This document shows, piece after piece, positions 1-7,215 of a DNA stretch of 39,011 nucleotides. Below the pieces are notes generated by a model. That model was not told the origin of the DNA. It did not search any database and was given only the letters and a program-made list of their open reading frames with translations. This stretch comes from an uncultured Verrucomicrobia subdivision 3 bacterium (GTDB lineage: Bacteria; Verrucomicrobiota; Verrucomicrobiia; Limisphaerales; UBA11358). Made by a program: the position numbers and the translations under genes. The stretch lies in contig CAISEZ010000109.1 of assembly GCA_903884535.1 (NCBI GenBank), forward strand, positions 1-39,011, given 5' to 3'. How positions within the stretch are numbered: the stretch's first letter is position 1; every line of letters starts with the position of its first letter.

Positions 1-2
1 AT

Positions 3-140
3 CCGTCCACGGTTCCGGCCAACCAGACGTTCACGTTCTCGGCCTCGCAGGCCAGCGTTCCGGATGGCGGCACGACGGTGATGCTGCTCGGTGCCGCGCT
101 CTCCGGCATGGCGCTCATCAAACGCAAATTCATGGCCTAA
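3..140 (+). CDS. C-terminal end of a VPDSG/PEP-CTERM-type sorted surface protein (5' partial)
   Basis: Only the last 45 codons are in the window; the gene begins upstream. The tail reads ASVPDGGTT, then a hydrophobic stretch of about 15 residues (VMLLGAALSGMAL), then a basic end (IKRKFMA). This is the tripartite layout of an exosortase sorting signal: short motif, membrane helix, positive tail. The motif is close to the VPDSG variant used in Verrucomicrobia, with Gly in place of Ser. By family knowledge the protein would be exported, held in the inner membrane by the helix, and cut and transferred to the cell surface by an exosortase. No exosortase gene lies in this window. A strong terminator follows, and the next gene is prsK, a regulator of such systems. 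The function of the mature domain cannot be judged. Confidence 0.8.
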   Translation, partial: PSTVPANQTFTFSASQASVPDGGTTVMLLGAALSGMALIKRKFMA

Positions 141-163
141 TCTTTAAGCCATAAACTAAATTC

Positions 164-203
164 AAATCAAGGGCGGGGATTTTTCCCCGCCCTTGATTTT
201 TTT
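164..203 (+). terminator. Rho-independent terminator after the VPDGG-CTERM gene
   Basis: A perfect 16-bp stem (164-179 pairing with 184-199) encloses a TTTT loop and runs into a T tract to 203. It isolates the surface-protein gene from prsK. Confidence 0.93.
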
Positions 204-233
204 ATTTGCCGGACTCCACTTTTCTTTGCTGCG

Positions 234-2396
234 ATGGGAGCGGATTTGTGGGAGCATGATTTGGCTTGGCTGACGGGACAGACCATGAACACCGCTGTTT
301 TACTAGCTTTCGCGAGCGCCATCTTTGGCGGCGCTCTGGCCTTCGCCGTGGCCTGGAATGAACGCCGCGCAGCGGTGCCTTTTTCCTTTGTCGCGGGCAT
401 GGCGGCGTTGGCGGTCGAAAGCGTCTTCAACGGACTTTCTTTGGGAGGCGCGGGGGAAGACTTTTTTTACTGGCAGCATTGGCGGCTGGCGGCCATGTCT
501 TTTTTCCCGGGCATCTGGCTGTATTTCAGCTTGAGCTACGGTCGCGGCAACCAGCATGATTTTTTGAAACGCTGGCGCTGGCCGCTGGGATTTTTTTTCC
601 TGGCACCGCTGGTCCTCGGCATTTTTCTCAACCGGTTTCTGATTATTCCCCCCGATGAATTGCACTGGTTGCACCGGCGGATCGGCCTCGCCTTTGCGGG
701 CTACTTTCTGAATCTGCTTTTGCTGGTGAGCGTGGTGCTGGTGGCGATGAATTTGGAACGGACCTATCGCGCTTCGGTCGGGACGATGCGGTGGCGCATC
801 AAATTCATGATCCTCGGTTTGGTCGTTTTGTTCGCCGTGCGATTCTACACCAGTAGCCAGACGATTATTTTGAAGGCCGTTGACCCCGGGCTGCTCGTGG
901 TGGATGCCGGTGCCTTGCTGGTCGGCGGCCTGTTGATTTTCCGTTCGCTCTTTCGTGCCGGCCATTTCGACATGGACGTGTATCCGTCGCACTCCGTGTT
1001 GCAAAGTTCGCTCACCGTTTTGCTGGCCGGCATTTATCTGCTGATCATCGGCGTGTTCACCAAGTTTGTCGTCTATTTGGGTCAGGGCGGCGATGAAACC
1101 TTCCCGGCCAAGGCGTTTGTGATTTTGGCCGCGCTGGTGGCTCTCACCATTTTGTTGTTGTCGGACCGCGTGCGGTTATACACCAGCCGTTTTGTCAGCC
1201 GCCATTTTCAACGCCCGCTGTATGACTACCGCACGGTCTGGCGGAAATTCACCGAAGCCACCGCTTCCTGCGGCAACCAGTACGAACTCTGCCAGGCCGC
1301 CGTGAAATCCGTCACCGATATTTTCCAGGCCTTGTCCGTGACCATCTGGCTCGTGGACGACAAAAATGTGCAACTGACGTTTGCCGCCTCCACCTTTTTG
1401 TCCGAGGCGCGGGCGGAGGGTTTGCTGCCCCAAAAAATTGCGCTGGCCGAGATAATCCAAACGTTGCGAAGCCGCAACGAGCCCGTGGACATTGACGATT
1501 CCACAGCCGGTTGGGCGGCGACTCTGCAGCAATGTCATCCCGATGAATTTCGCAAAGGCGGCCACCGCGTCTGTGTGCCGATGATTGTCGGCGACGAAAT
1601 GGTCGGCTTCATGATTTTGGGCGACCGCGTGGGCGGGCTGGCGTTTTCCTGGCAGGACTTTGATTTGCTCAAGTGCATCGGTGACCAGCTGGCCGCCGGT
1701 TTGTTGAACACGCGCCTGTCGCAAAAATTATTGCAGGCGAAAGAGCTCGAAGCCTTTCAAACCATGTCCGCTTTTTTTGTGCATGATTTGAAAAACACCG
1801 CGAACACGCTCAACCTGATGCTGCAAAATCTCCCGGTGCATTTTGACGATCCGGCGTTCCGCGCCGACGCGCTGCGCGGCGTGGCGAAAACTGTCGCGAA
1901 CATCAACCGGCTCATCGGCCGCTTGAGTTCCATCCGCCATGAACTGCAAATCAAACCGGTGCCGTCCGATTTGAATGAAGTGGTGGCGAAGGCGCTCGCC
2001 GGCTGGGAAGAAGTGGCGGGCATTAATTTGACGAAAGATTTGCAGCCGCTGCCGCGCGTGAAATTCGATGCCGACCAGATGTTCAAAGTGGCGACCAATT
2101 TGATTTTCAACGCGCGCGAGGCCGTGTCGCAATCCGGCCAGGTTCACATCGCCACCAGCCAGAGCAACGGCTGGGTGGTCCTCGCCGTGACGGACAACGG
2201 CTGCGGCATGAGTCCGGAATTCATCGGCCGCTCGCTGTTCCGGCCGTTTCAGACCACCAAGAAAAACGGGCTGGGCATCGGCATGTTCCAGAGCAAAATG
2301 ATTGTCGAAGCCCATCGGGGCAGAATTGAAGTGGAAAGCGAACCCGGCCACGGCGCGACGTTCCGCATATTTTTGCCGCTGCAATCGGATGCTTGA
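234..2396 (+). CDS. prsK: PEP-CTERM system membrane histidine kinase PrsK
   Basis: Sensor histidine kinase of 720 residues. The first ~300 residues are a chain of membrane helices. A GAF-like region follows (about 340-500), then the dimerisation/phosphoacceptor region with FFVHDLKNTANTLNL (His near residue 516), and an HATPase domain with an N box (NLIFNAREAV), DNGCGM and GLGIGM. This arrangement and the VHDLKN box match PrsK, the kinase found with exosortase/exopolysaccharide loci. It would sense an unknown envelope or internal signal and phosphorylate PrsR, encoded about 6 kb downstream rather than next door. The start is uncertain: ATG 234 or ATG 285, neither with a clear ribosome-binding site. 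The 3' end overlaps the cysC reading frame, so the two are probably co-transcribed. Confidence 0.88.
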   Translation: MGADLWEHDLAWLTGQTMNTAVLLAFASAIFGGALAFAVAWNERRAAVPFSFVAGMAALAVESVFNGLSLGGAGEDFFYWQHWRLAAMSFFPGIWLYFSLSYGRGNQHDFLKRWRWPLGFFFLAPLVLGIFLNRFLIIPPDELHWLHRRIGLAFAGYFLNLLLLVSVVLVAMNLERTYRASVGTMRWRIKFMILGLVVLFAVRFYTSSQTIILKAVDPGLLVVDAGALLVGGLLIFRSLFRAGHFDMDVYPSHSVLQSSLTVLLAGIYLLIIGVFTKFVVYLGQGGDETFPAKAFVILAALVALTILLLSDRVRLYTSRFVSRHFQRPLYDYRTVWRKFTEATASCGNQYELCQAAVKSVTDIFQALSVTIWLVDDKNVQLTFAASTFLSEARAEGLLPQKIALAEIIQTLRSRNEPVDIDDSTAGWAATLQQCHPDEFRKGGHRVCVPMIVGDEMVGFMILGDRVGGLAFSWQDFDLLKCIGDQLAAGLLNTRLSQKLLQAKELEAFQTMSAFFVHDLKNTANTLNLMLQNLPVHFDDPAFRADALRGVAKTVANINRLIGRLSSIRHELQIKPVPSDLNEVVAKALAGWEEVAGINLTKDLQPLPRVKFDADQMFKVATNLIFNAREAVSQSGQVHIATSQSNGWVVLAVTDNGCGMSPEFIGRSLFRPFQTTKKNGLGIGMFQSKMIVEAHRGRIEVESEPGHGATFRIFLPLQSDA

Positions 2397-2944
2397 AACG
2401 AGTCGTGAAAAAACTCACCAAAATATTCTGGCTGTTCGGCCGGTCCGGTGCCGGTAAAACCACGCTGGCGCTGCGTCTGCGCGACGGTTTGTCCAATCGG
2501 GGAATCCCCGTGGTGTATCTGGATGGCGACGAAATGCGCGCGACGCTGTGTTCGGACTTGGGTTTTCGCCCGGAGGCGCGGTTGGAAAATCACCGGCGCA
2601 TCGCCGAAATCGCCCGGCTGCTGGCCGGGCAGGAATTGAATGTGGTGGTCTCCACGATGGCCCCCGAATATTCGCAGCGCGATCTGGTGGCGCAGGTTTT
2701 GGGGGACAAGCTGGTGTGGTTTTACATTGATGCCCCGTTGGATATTTGCATGGCCCGCGATCCGAAAGGGATTTACAAGCGCGCCCAAGCCGGCCAACTT
2801 CAACAGTTGATCGATTATCCCTTTGAGAATCCCCGGCCGCACGAGTGCGGCAACCACATCAACACCCTCACTCAAAATGTGGATGAGTGCTATCAGGCCA
2901 TCCTCGCTGTGGCGAAGCAGCAACTGAACGATTTTGCCATTTGA
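2393..2944 (+). CDS. cysC: Adenylylsulfate (APS) kinase
   Basis: Phosphorylates APS to PAPS, the sulfate donor for sulfotransferases. The length (about 180 residues) is normal for a stand-alone APS kinase. Visible motifs are the P-loop GRSGAGKTT, the APS-binding LDGDEMRATLCSDLGF, the ENHRRIAEIARLL helix, STMAPEYSQRD, and the lid-type ARDPKGIYKRAQAG. It starts at TTG 2393, overlapping the prsK stop as TTGA, or at GTG 2405; no ribosome-binding site decides. It faces a sulfotransferase gene on the opposite strand with only 23 bp between the two stops. No ATP sulfurylase (cysD/N or sat) is in the window, so APS must come from elsewhere. The context suggests PAPS for sulfation rather than for sulfate reduction, which is an inference. 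Confidence 0.9.
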   Translation: MKRVVKKLTKIFWLFGRSGAGKTTLALRLRDGLSNRGIPVVYLDGDEMRATLCSDLGFRPEARLENHRRIAEIARLLAGQELNVVVSTMAPEYSQRDLVAQVLGDKLVWFYIDAPLDICMARDPKGIYKRAQAGQLQQLIDYPFENPRPHECGNHINTLTQNVDECYQAILAVAKQQLNDFAI

Positions 2945-2950
2945 ACAACG

Positions 2951-2969
2951 CTGGCCGGTCCGCCAGTTT
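2951..2969 (+). terminator. Weak hairpin between convergent cysC and sulfotransferase
   Basis: CTGGC (2951-2955) pairs with GCCAG (2962-2966) across a 6-nt loop, followed by TTT. It sits just after the cysC stop. The T run is short, so termination is only possible, not established. Confidence 0.3.
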
Positions 2970-4326
2970 AGCTGGCCTTGTAGCCGTCCTTGGAAAATTC
3001 CAGCCGGATGCGACCGAGGGTGAGAATGACAATTTCCAGCAGGATCAAACGGGAGATGAAATTCCAGGCAAAAACCCCAACGGAGCGGTAATCGCTGTCG
3101 CCTTCGTATTGAATCAGGGGTGAAATAATTGAGCAGGCCAGCACACACAGGGTGGCCCAGCGGACATTCACCACCAGCGCCAAGAGTGCGCAAGGAATGG
3201 CATAAAACAGGATGAACAACAAATGCGGGTTCGCCAGATGATTGATGAAAGTAATCAGCCCAAGCAATGCCGTTGCCACCAGAATTGTCAGCCAATGCCG
3301 CTGACAATCTTTGAGCATGGAAGTTTTTTCATCAACGGCCCCGGAGGGCGGGTTGACCACCCAGGTTTTCAGCAACCGGTAAACGCGCAGCCACGGCAGC
3401 GGCAAGAATTCGAAACCCGCCCGCACCAGTGAATCGTAAATGGTCAGAACTTTGCCCAGCGTATGGTGGTAAAGCAATTCGACCGCCCCCGGGGTTGATG
3501 GATTCGCGCTGGCTGTCGGCTTCAACCAGTTGGCCTGTTGCAGTTCCCAGCGCGACCGGAAGCGCTCGAGTTTTTGGTCGATGCGGGGCGAGACCAATTT
3601 CTCCGTGTATTTTTGCCGCTCAATAACTCCACGTCGCAAATAGGCGTGGTGCGGGGCCTTGTAGATGGCTGACAAATCCGCTTGGTTCAGGTGCAACATT
3701 TTGGCGTCAAACGGAACACCCAAAAAGGCGCAGGTCTCCCGGCACACTCTTTCGGTTTGATCCACGAGGCTGGCGTAATCCACCCGATAAATCCGCGCCC
3801 CGTTCTGTTCAATCCGCTCGGCCTGGCAAATGGCTTGTTCCTGCTGGTAAATCATCCTGCTCAACATGCCGGGTTTGCCAAAAAAACGGGAGGTCTGCCC
3901 GGCTTTCAGCACGCTGCGATAAATCTCCACCGGGTTGCGCCAGACCAAAATGAACAATGCGCCGGGATAAATTTTGTGAAGTTGTTCCAAGCGGTCACAA
4001 TAAAAAGGCGATTTTTCCCCGCTGACGGCGGCGCCTTTCTTTTCGCCAAAGGTGCGATACAAGTCCAGCGGGGTGCGAATGGATTCCAGTTCCCGAAGAT
4101 GGTTCGGCGCAATGAGCCGGTGGCGTGTTAGTGCTTGGTTGTAAAACTCAATCCGTTCGGCCCAATGGCCCTTGAACCTGGCGGCTAGCAGCGGGCGGGG
4201 AAAATTCCAGACATCGCACTCATACATCAGGGCGATTCCGGGATTTTGATTGAGTATCGAACAGAGCAGCGAGGTGCCGGAACGAAAAACGCCGACGACG
4301 AAAACGGGATTTGGCTTCAAAGACAT
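2968..4326 (-). CDS. Sulfotransferase fused to a C-terminal four-helix membrane module
   Basis: 452 residues. The N-terminal ~270 residues are a PAPS-dependent sulfotransferase: the 5'-phosphosulfate loop is FRSGTSLL (residues 14-21) and the 3'-phosphate site is WRNPVEIYRSVL (129-140). A linker of about 70 residues precedes a membrane domain from about 345 to 440, with four hydrophobic helices and the landmarks LFYAIP, DYRS and WNFISRL. The same landmarks, in the same order and near the same spacing, form the sensor domain of the histidine kinase encoded at 5758-6834 (IFYLLP, TYSD, WNTGIRL). The enzyme would be tethered to the inner membrane with its catalytic domain in the cytoplasm, where PAPS is made. 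It is convergent with cysC. The acceptor is unknown: a lipid-linked glycan, a surface polysaccharide or a protein are all possible. The start ATG at 4326 is well placed just before the first strand of the fold. Confidence 0.82.
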   Translation of the reverse strand: MSLKPNPVFVVGVFRSGTSLLCSILNQNPGIALMYECDVWNFPRPLLAARFKGHWAERIEFYNQALTRHRLIAPNHLRELESIRTPLDLYRTFGEKKGAAVSGEKSPFYCDRLEQLHKIYPGALFILVWRNPVEIYRSVLKAGQTSRFFGKPGMLSRMIYQQEQAICQAERIEQNGARIYRVDYASLVDQTERVCRETCAFLGVPFDAKMLHLNQADLSAIYKAPHHAYLRRGVIERQKYTEKLVSPRIDQKLERFRSRWELQQANWLKPTASANPSTPGAVELLYHHTLGKVLTIYDSLVRAGFEFLPLPWLRVYRLLKTWVVNPPSGAVDEKTSMLKDCQRHWLTILVATALLGLITFINHLANPHLLFILFYAIPCALLALVVNVRWATLCVLACSIISPLIQYEGDSDYRSVGVFAWNFISRLILLEIVILTLGRIRLEFSKDGYKAS

Positions 4327-4493
4327 GCTGCTGAATTCCCTAAAGTAAAGTCTGCGCCGTTTACTTCACAAGAAAAAATGCATTGGGATTTCTGAGATAC
4401 AGCGGCACCTGTTTAAGAACAGTTTTCTAGCCGGTGTCCCATTTTTAAAAAACATGTCCGCATTTTAGCCGCCCCGGTCCAGCCTCACTTGAT

Positions 4494-4523
4494 AAAAAAA
4501 TGCCGTTACTGAGGCAACGGCAT
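4494..4523 (-). terminator. Rho-independent terminator of the pseudopilin gene
   Basis: On the minus strand ATGCCGTT (4523-4516) pairs with AACGGCAT (4507-4500), followed by a run of seven T. It begins about 20 nt after the pseudopilin stop. Confidence 0.85.
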
Positions 4524-4543
4524 GGCTGACTTAACCCTGTAAA

Positions 4544-4921
4544 TCAAGGCAATCGGTGCGACGGCGTCAGCGTGCTGAGCGTGCAGGATTCCTGCGGCAA
4601 GGTGCCGAGGTTAGCCATCGAGTAGGTGCCACCCGCCGGGCACGGCGGAATAGAACCAGCCGAATTCAATTTGATATAGGGTGTCATGTCGGTCGGGTAA
4701 TTGAATGAATAGCCAGTGCTTTTGCCCCTTTCCAGCGCGAATTCATTGGCGGCCGAGTCCAATTGGCGGAGGTTGTTGATACAGGCATTGGCCTGGGATT
4801 GTGCCCGGGCTTTCACGAAGTTCGGAATGGCAATGGCCGCCAAGAGGCCGATGATGGCCACGACGATCATGATTTCAACCAGGGTGAAACCCGCCTTGCG
4901 GATGGTTTGATTAGTTTTCAT
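4544..4921 (-). CDS. Type II secretion/type IV pilus-like pseudopilin
   Basis: 125 residues with a class III prepilin signal: a short basic leader ending in Gly11, then FTLVE with Glu at +5 of the mature protein, and a 20-residue hydrophobic helix (IMIVVAIIGLLAAIAIP). A prepilin peptidase would cut after Gly11 and N-methylate the Phe. The rest holds a helical NACINNLRQLDSAANEFA segment and a C-terminal CPAGGTYSM block with a second Cys (SCTL), likely a disulfide. This short form with the CPAGGTY block is a very common verrucomicrobial pseudopilin type. No secretion-system genes are adjacent, so it acts as an orphan gene. A TATAAT-like -10 element lies upstream. Which secretion machine it serves cannot be told. 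Confidence 0.88.
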   Translation of the reverse strand: MKTNQTIRKAGFTLVEIMIVVAIIGLLAAIAIPNFVKARAQSQANACINNLRQLDSAANEFALERGKSTGYSFNYPTDMTPYIKLNSAGSIPPCPAGGTYSMANLGTLPQESCTLSTLTPSHRLP

Positions 4922-4968
4922 TTGTTTGTCTTTCGCATACGTGGCGGAACGCTAAGTCAGGCTGGTTG

Positions 4969-4974
4969 ATTATA
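4969..4974 (-). promoter_or_regulatory. Possible -10 element for the pseudopilin gene
   Basis: TATAAT on the minus strand, about 48 nt upstream of the pseudopilin ATG, in an AT-rich patch. No good -35 hexamer is visible at the usual distance, so this is a candidate only. Confidence 0.35.
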
Positions 4975-5117
4975 ATAAAAATTTGGTTCCGGTATTGCCT
5001 GACGTAACCACGTTGGGCTAAGTCCAGCACAACTGAATCCAAACGCAGAAATGCCGCGTATGGTTTATGCTATTTGTGATGTAGGAATAGTTCCCACACG
5101 TTTGAGGTGGAATGAAG

Positions 5118-5774
5118 CTATCGGGGCTGCTGACTTTCGTGCCAACGCACCGCCCGAACCACCAATTCGTTGATGTTGGCCAGGTCGAGCTTTTCCTTGA
5201 TGCGCGCACAATAGGCGTGAACTGTTTTAAACCCTACATTCATTTGTTCGGAGATCTGCCTTGTGCTGTAACCGCGACCAAGCAATTGAAACACTTCCAA
5301 TTCGCGATCACTTAAGCCAGCGATGGCCGTTGGTTGGTCGCCAACGCCTTTAACATGCTTTTGCACCAGCATGGCATTGACGGCATGGCTATAATAAAGT
5401 TGCCCTTGCACCACGGCACGCAAGGCTTCTAATACTTTTTCGGTGGCTTCCCGTTTCATCACATAACCGGCTGCACCGGCGTTCATGGCCCGCTCGGCGT
5501 AAAGCATTTCGTCATGCATAGACAAGACCACCGCTTCTACATTAGGGTAAATAGCTTTGATGTCTTTGATGAGTTCCAATCCAGACCCGCCTTCCAGCGA
5601 AATATCCACGATGACAATCTGCGGCTCAACCATGCCAAGCAGTCCGAGTGCTTCGCGGGCGTTGCCGGCCGCACCGCATACTTCAAAATCCTCCTCCTCA
5701 TTGATTAAATTGGCGAGCCACTCACGCACCAGCGGATGGTCATCCACCAGCATGATTTTACTTTTGGACGTCAT
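5118..5774 (-). CDS. NarL/LuxR-family response regulator
   Basis: 218 residues. The receiver domain occupies residues 7-125, with the acidic pair D11/D12, phosphoacceptor Asp57 (IVIVDIS), a Ser in VVLSMHD, and the conserved Lys in YVMKREAT. A LuxR-type helix-turn-helix follows (about 150-210): LSDRELEVFQLLGRGYSTRQISEQM. It would bind DNA as a phosphorylated dimer. Its reading frame overlaps the end of the upstream histidine kinase by 17 bp, so the two form a translationally coupled cognate pair. The target genes are not evident; the pseudopilin gene immediately downstream is one candidate. Confidence 0.93.
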   Translation of the reverse strand: MTSKSKIMLVDDHPLVREWLANLINEEEDFEVCGAAGNAREALGLLGMVEPQIVIVDISLEGGSGLELIKDIKAIYPNVEAVVLSMHDEMLYAERAMNAGAAGYVMKREATEKVLEALRAVVQGQLYYSHAVNAMLVQKHVKGVGDQPTAIAGLSDRELEVFQLLGRGYSTRQISEQMNVGFKTVHAYCARIKEKLDLANINELVVRAVRWHESQQPR

Positions 5775-6834
5775 AATCCAGGTTGTTCCGGCGTGGATCT
5801 AATACGCAAACTGCGCGTGTGCCGCCACCGGGTTGATTTTGAATATCAAACGTCCCGCCAATCATATCCGCGCGATAACTCATGATGCGCAGGCCCATGC
5901 CCTTTTTTTTACGGTCTTCGGTCAATAAACCTGTGCCATCGTCCTTGACTGAAAGCTCAATGCTTTCGTCGGAGGTTGCGAGTTTGATAAGGATATTGCG
6001 GGCATGACCGTGTCGAATGGCGTTACTCGTGGCTTCTTGGGCAATGCGATACAAATGTGTGGCGGCGGCCTTATCCGGCACATTCAAACTGCCGGAATGT
6101 TCAAACCGGCAGGAAAGGGCGAAGGCTTTGGATAGACTTGCCGCCAAGGTTTGCAACGCATCTTCCAATCCACCGGCTCCGAGTTCGACGGGGTGCAGCG
6201 TCCGGGCTAGATTGCGAGTCAACTCGATCGCCTCTTCCACCATGGCCACGACCTGGTTTGCGGCAGCGGGGTCGACGCTTACCGATTTGCTGGCAAGTTT
6301 CTTGGCAAGCACCTTGCCAGCCATCGCCGTGGCAGTCAGATGTTGGCCCAAACTGTCATGCAAATCATGGCCGATGCGCCGTTGCTCCAATTCCGCGATT
6401 TCCAAAAGCTCTTTTTCCAACCGGGTGCGATCACGGATTTCCTGCCGCAACTGCGCCGTTTTTTCATCCACAACCATTTTCAGATGATCCCGCGTCGTAA
6501 ATAAAATGATCACCAAGATAAAAATTGCCAGACGGATTCCAGTGTTCCAAATCGGCGTTAGCAGGTCTGAATACGTTTGTCCGGACCAAATATTGGCAAA
6601 CAACCACACTACCGCCGCAAGCAAGGCCATCCCAAATGCCGGCCCAGAACCTACATAGCGATGAACAAATAAAATGGGCAGCAGGTAAAAGATAAAAAAT
6701 GACAGCTCATATCCCGTTGCGTAATCCGACATCCCCACTATTGCAAGAAACGCAAAACAACCCAGTATACCGAATATTTTTGTATGCTGCTTGGTGAGCG
6801 AAAACATGACCCCGCAACTGTGTCGTTTTTCCAT
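5758..6834 (-). CDS. NarL-type (HisKA_3) membrane sensor histidine kinase
   Basis: 358 residues. Residues ~18-115 hold four membrane helices with the landmarks FFIFYLLPILF, TYSDLL and WNTGIRL. A short coiled coil leads to the HisKA_3 motif QRRIGHDLHDSLGQ, with phosphoacceptor His159 in the LHD triplet. An HATPase_c domain ends the protein, with the N box ATSNAIRHG, DDGTG and MGLRIM. It phosphorylates the regulator encoded directly downstream. The membrane part is the same module found at the C terminus of the sulfotransferase encoded at 2968-4326. The start could be ATG 6834 or ATG 6807; neither has a strong ribosome-binding site, and both leave the membrane part intact. Confidence 0.9.
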   Translation of the reverse strand: MEKRHSCGVMFSLTKQHTKIFGILGCFAFLAIVGMSDYATGYELSFFIFYLLPILFVHRYVGSGPAFGMALLAAVVWLFANIWSGQTYSDLLTPIWNTGIRLAIFILVIILFTTRDHLKMVVDEKTAQLRQEIRDRTRLEKELLEIAELEQRRIGHDLHDSLGQHLTATAMAGKVLAKKLASKSVSVDPAAANQVVAMVEEAIELTRNLARTLHPVELGAGGLEDALQTLAASLSKAFALSCRFEHSGSLNVPDKAAATHLYRIAQEATSNAIRHGHARNILIKLATSDESIELSVKDDGTGLLTEDRKKKGMGLRIMSYRADMIGGTFDIQNQPGGGTRAVCVLDPRRNNLDYDVQK

Positions 6835-7215
6835 CCGCTCGACAAGCGAAAGACAATCAGAGCCACTATCCGTTTTCGGGAGAAGAGTTTTTTAATCGAC
6901 TCTCTTTTGGTGTTTTAGAAGAATTGGGATTCCAGATTAATTACTTGCTCGGAAAAAAAAGTGAGATTTTCGCCGGGTTGGCTTACGCGTGTGTTTTATT
7001 CATTCCCTGCCTTGTGGCAGGTTAAAATACCCGCAAGCCAACTTTAATCTCTTAAAATGGCAACTCGGGTTTTTTGAAAATTTCATGGGACGATTGGGAT
7101 AAAAGCGAAGTCTCTCGCCGCATCAAAAGCAAATACGGTTCTTTACCTGTGTGTGTTTATTGCTCATCATGCTGGTGACGGCCTTGGTATTCTGGCTAAT
7201 CAGCCGCAGTTAATA
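6835..7215. other. 381-bp AT-rich intergenic region with a nested inverted repeat and a possible tiny membrane peptide
   Basis: No normal gene is visible. Two structures stand out. GTTGGCTT (6977-6984) and AAGCCAAC (7035-7042) can pair around an inner hairpin, CCTGCC-ttgt-GGCAGG (7006-7021). At the right end a plus-strand frame from 7103 to the TAA at 7211-7213 ends in a hydrophobic run (CLLLIMLVTALVFWLI) followed by SRS. Its only likely starts are GTG 7151, TTG 7160 or ATG 7169, giving a peptide of about 14-20 residues. It could be a remnant or a small membrane peptide. The upstream part probably holds the promoter of the kinase gene. Confidence 0.4.

Noticed and set aside
2393-4326. cysC/sulfotransferase as part of assimilatory sulfate reduction
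   Set aside because: No cysD, cysN, cysH or sulfite reductase gene is in the window; the sulfotransferase partner points to sulfation instead.
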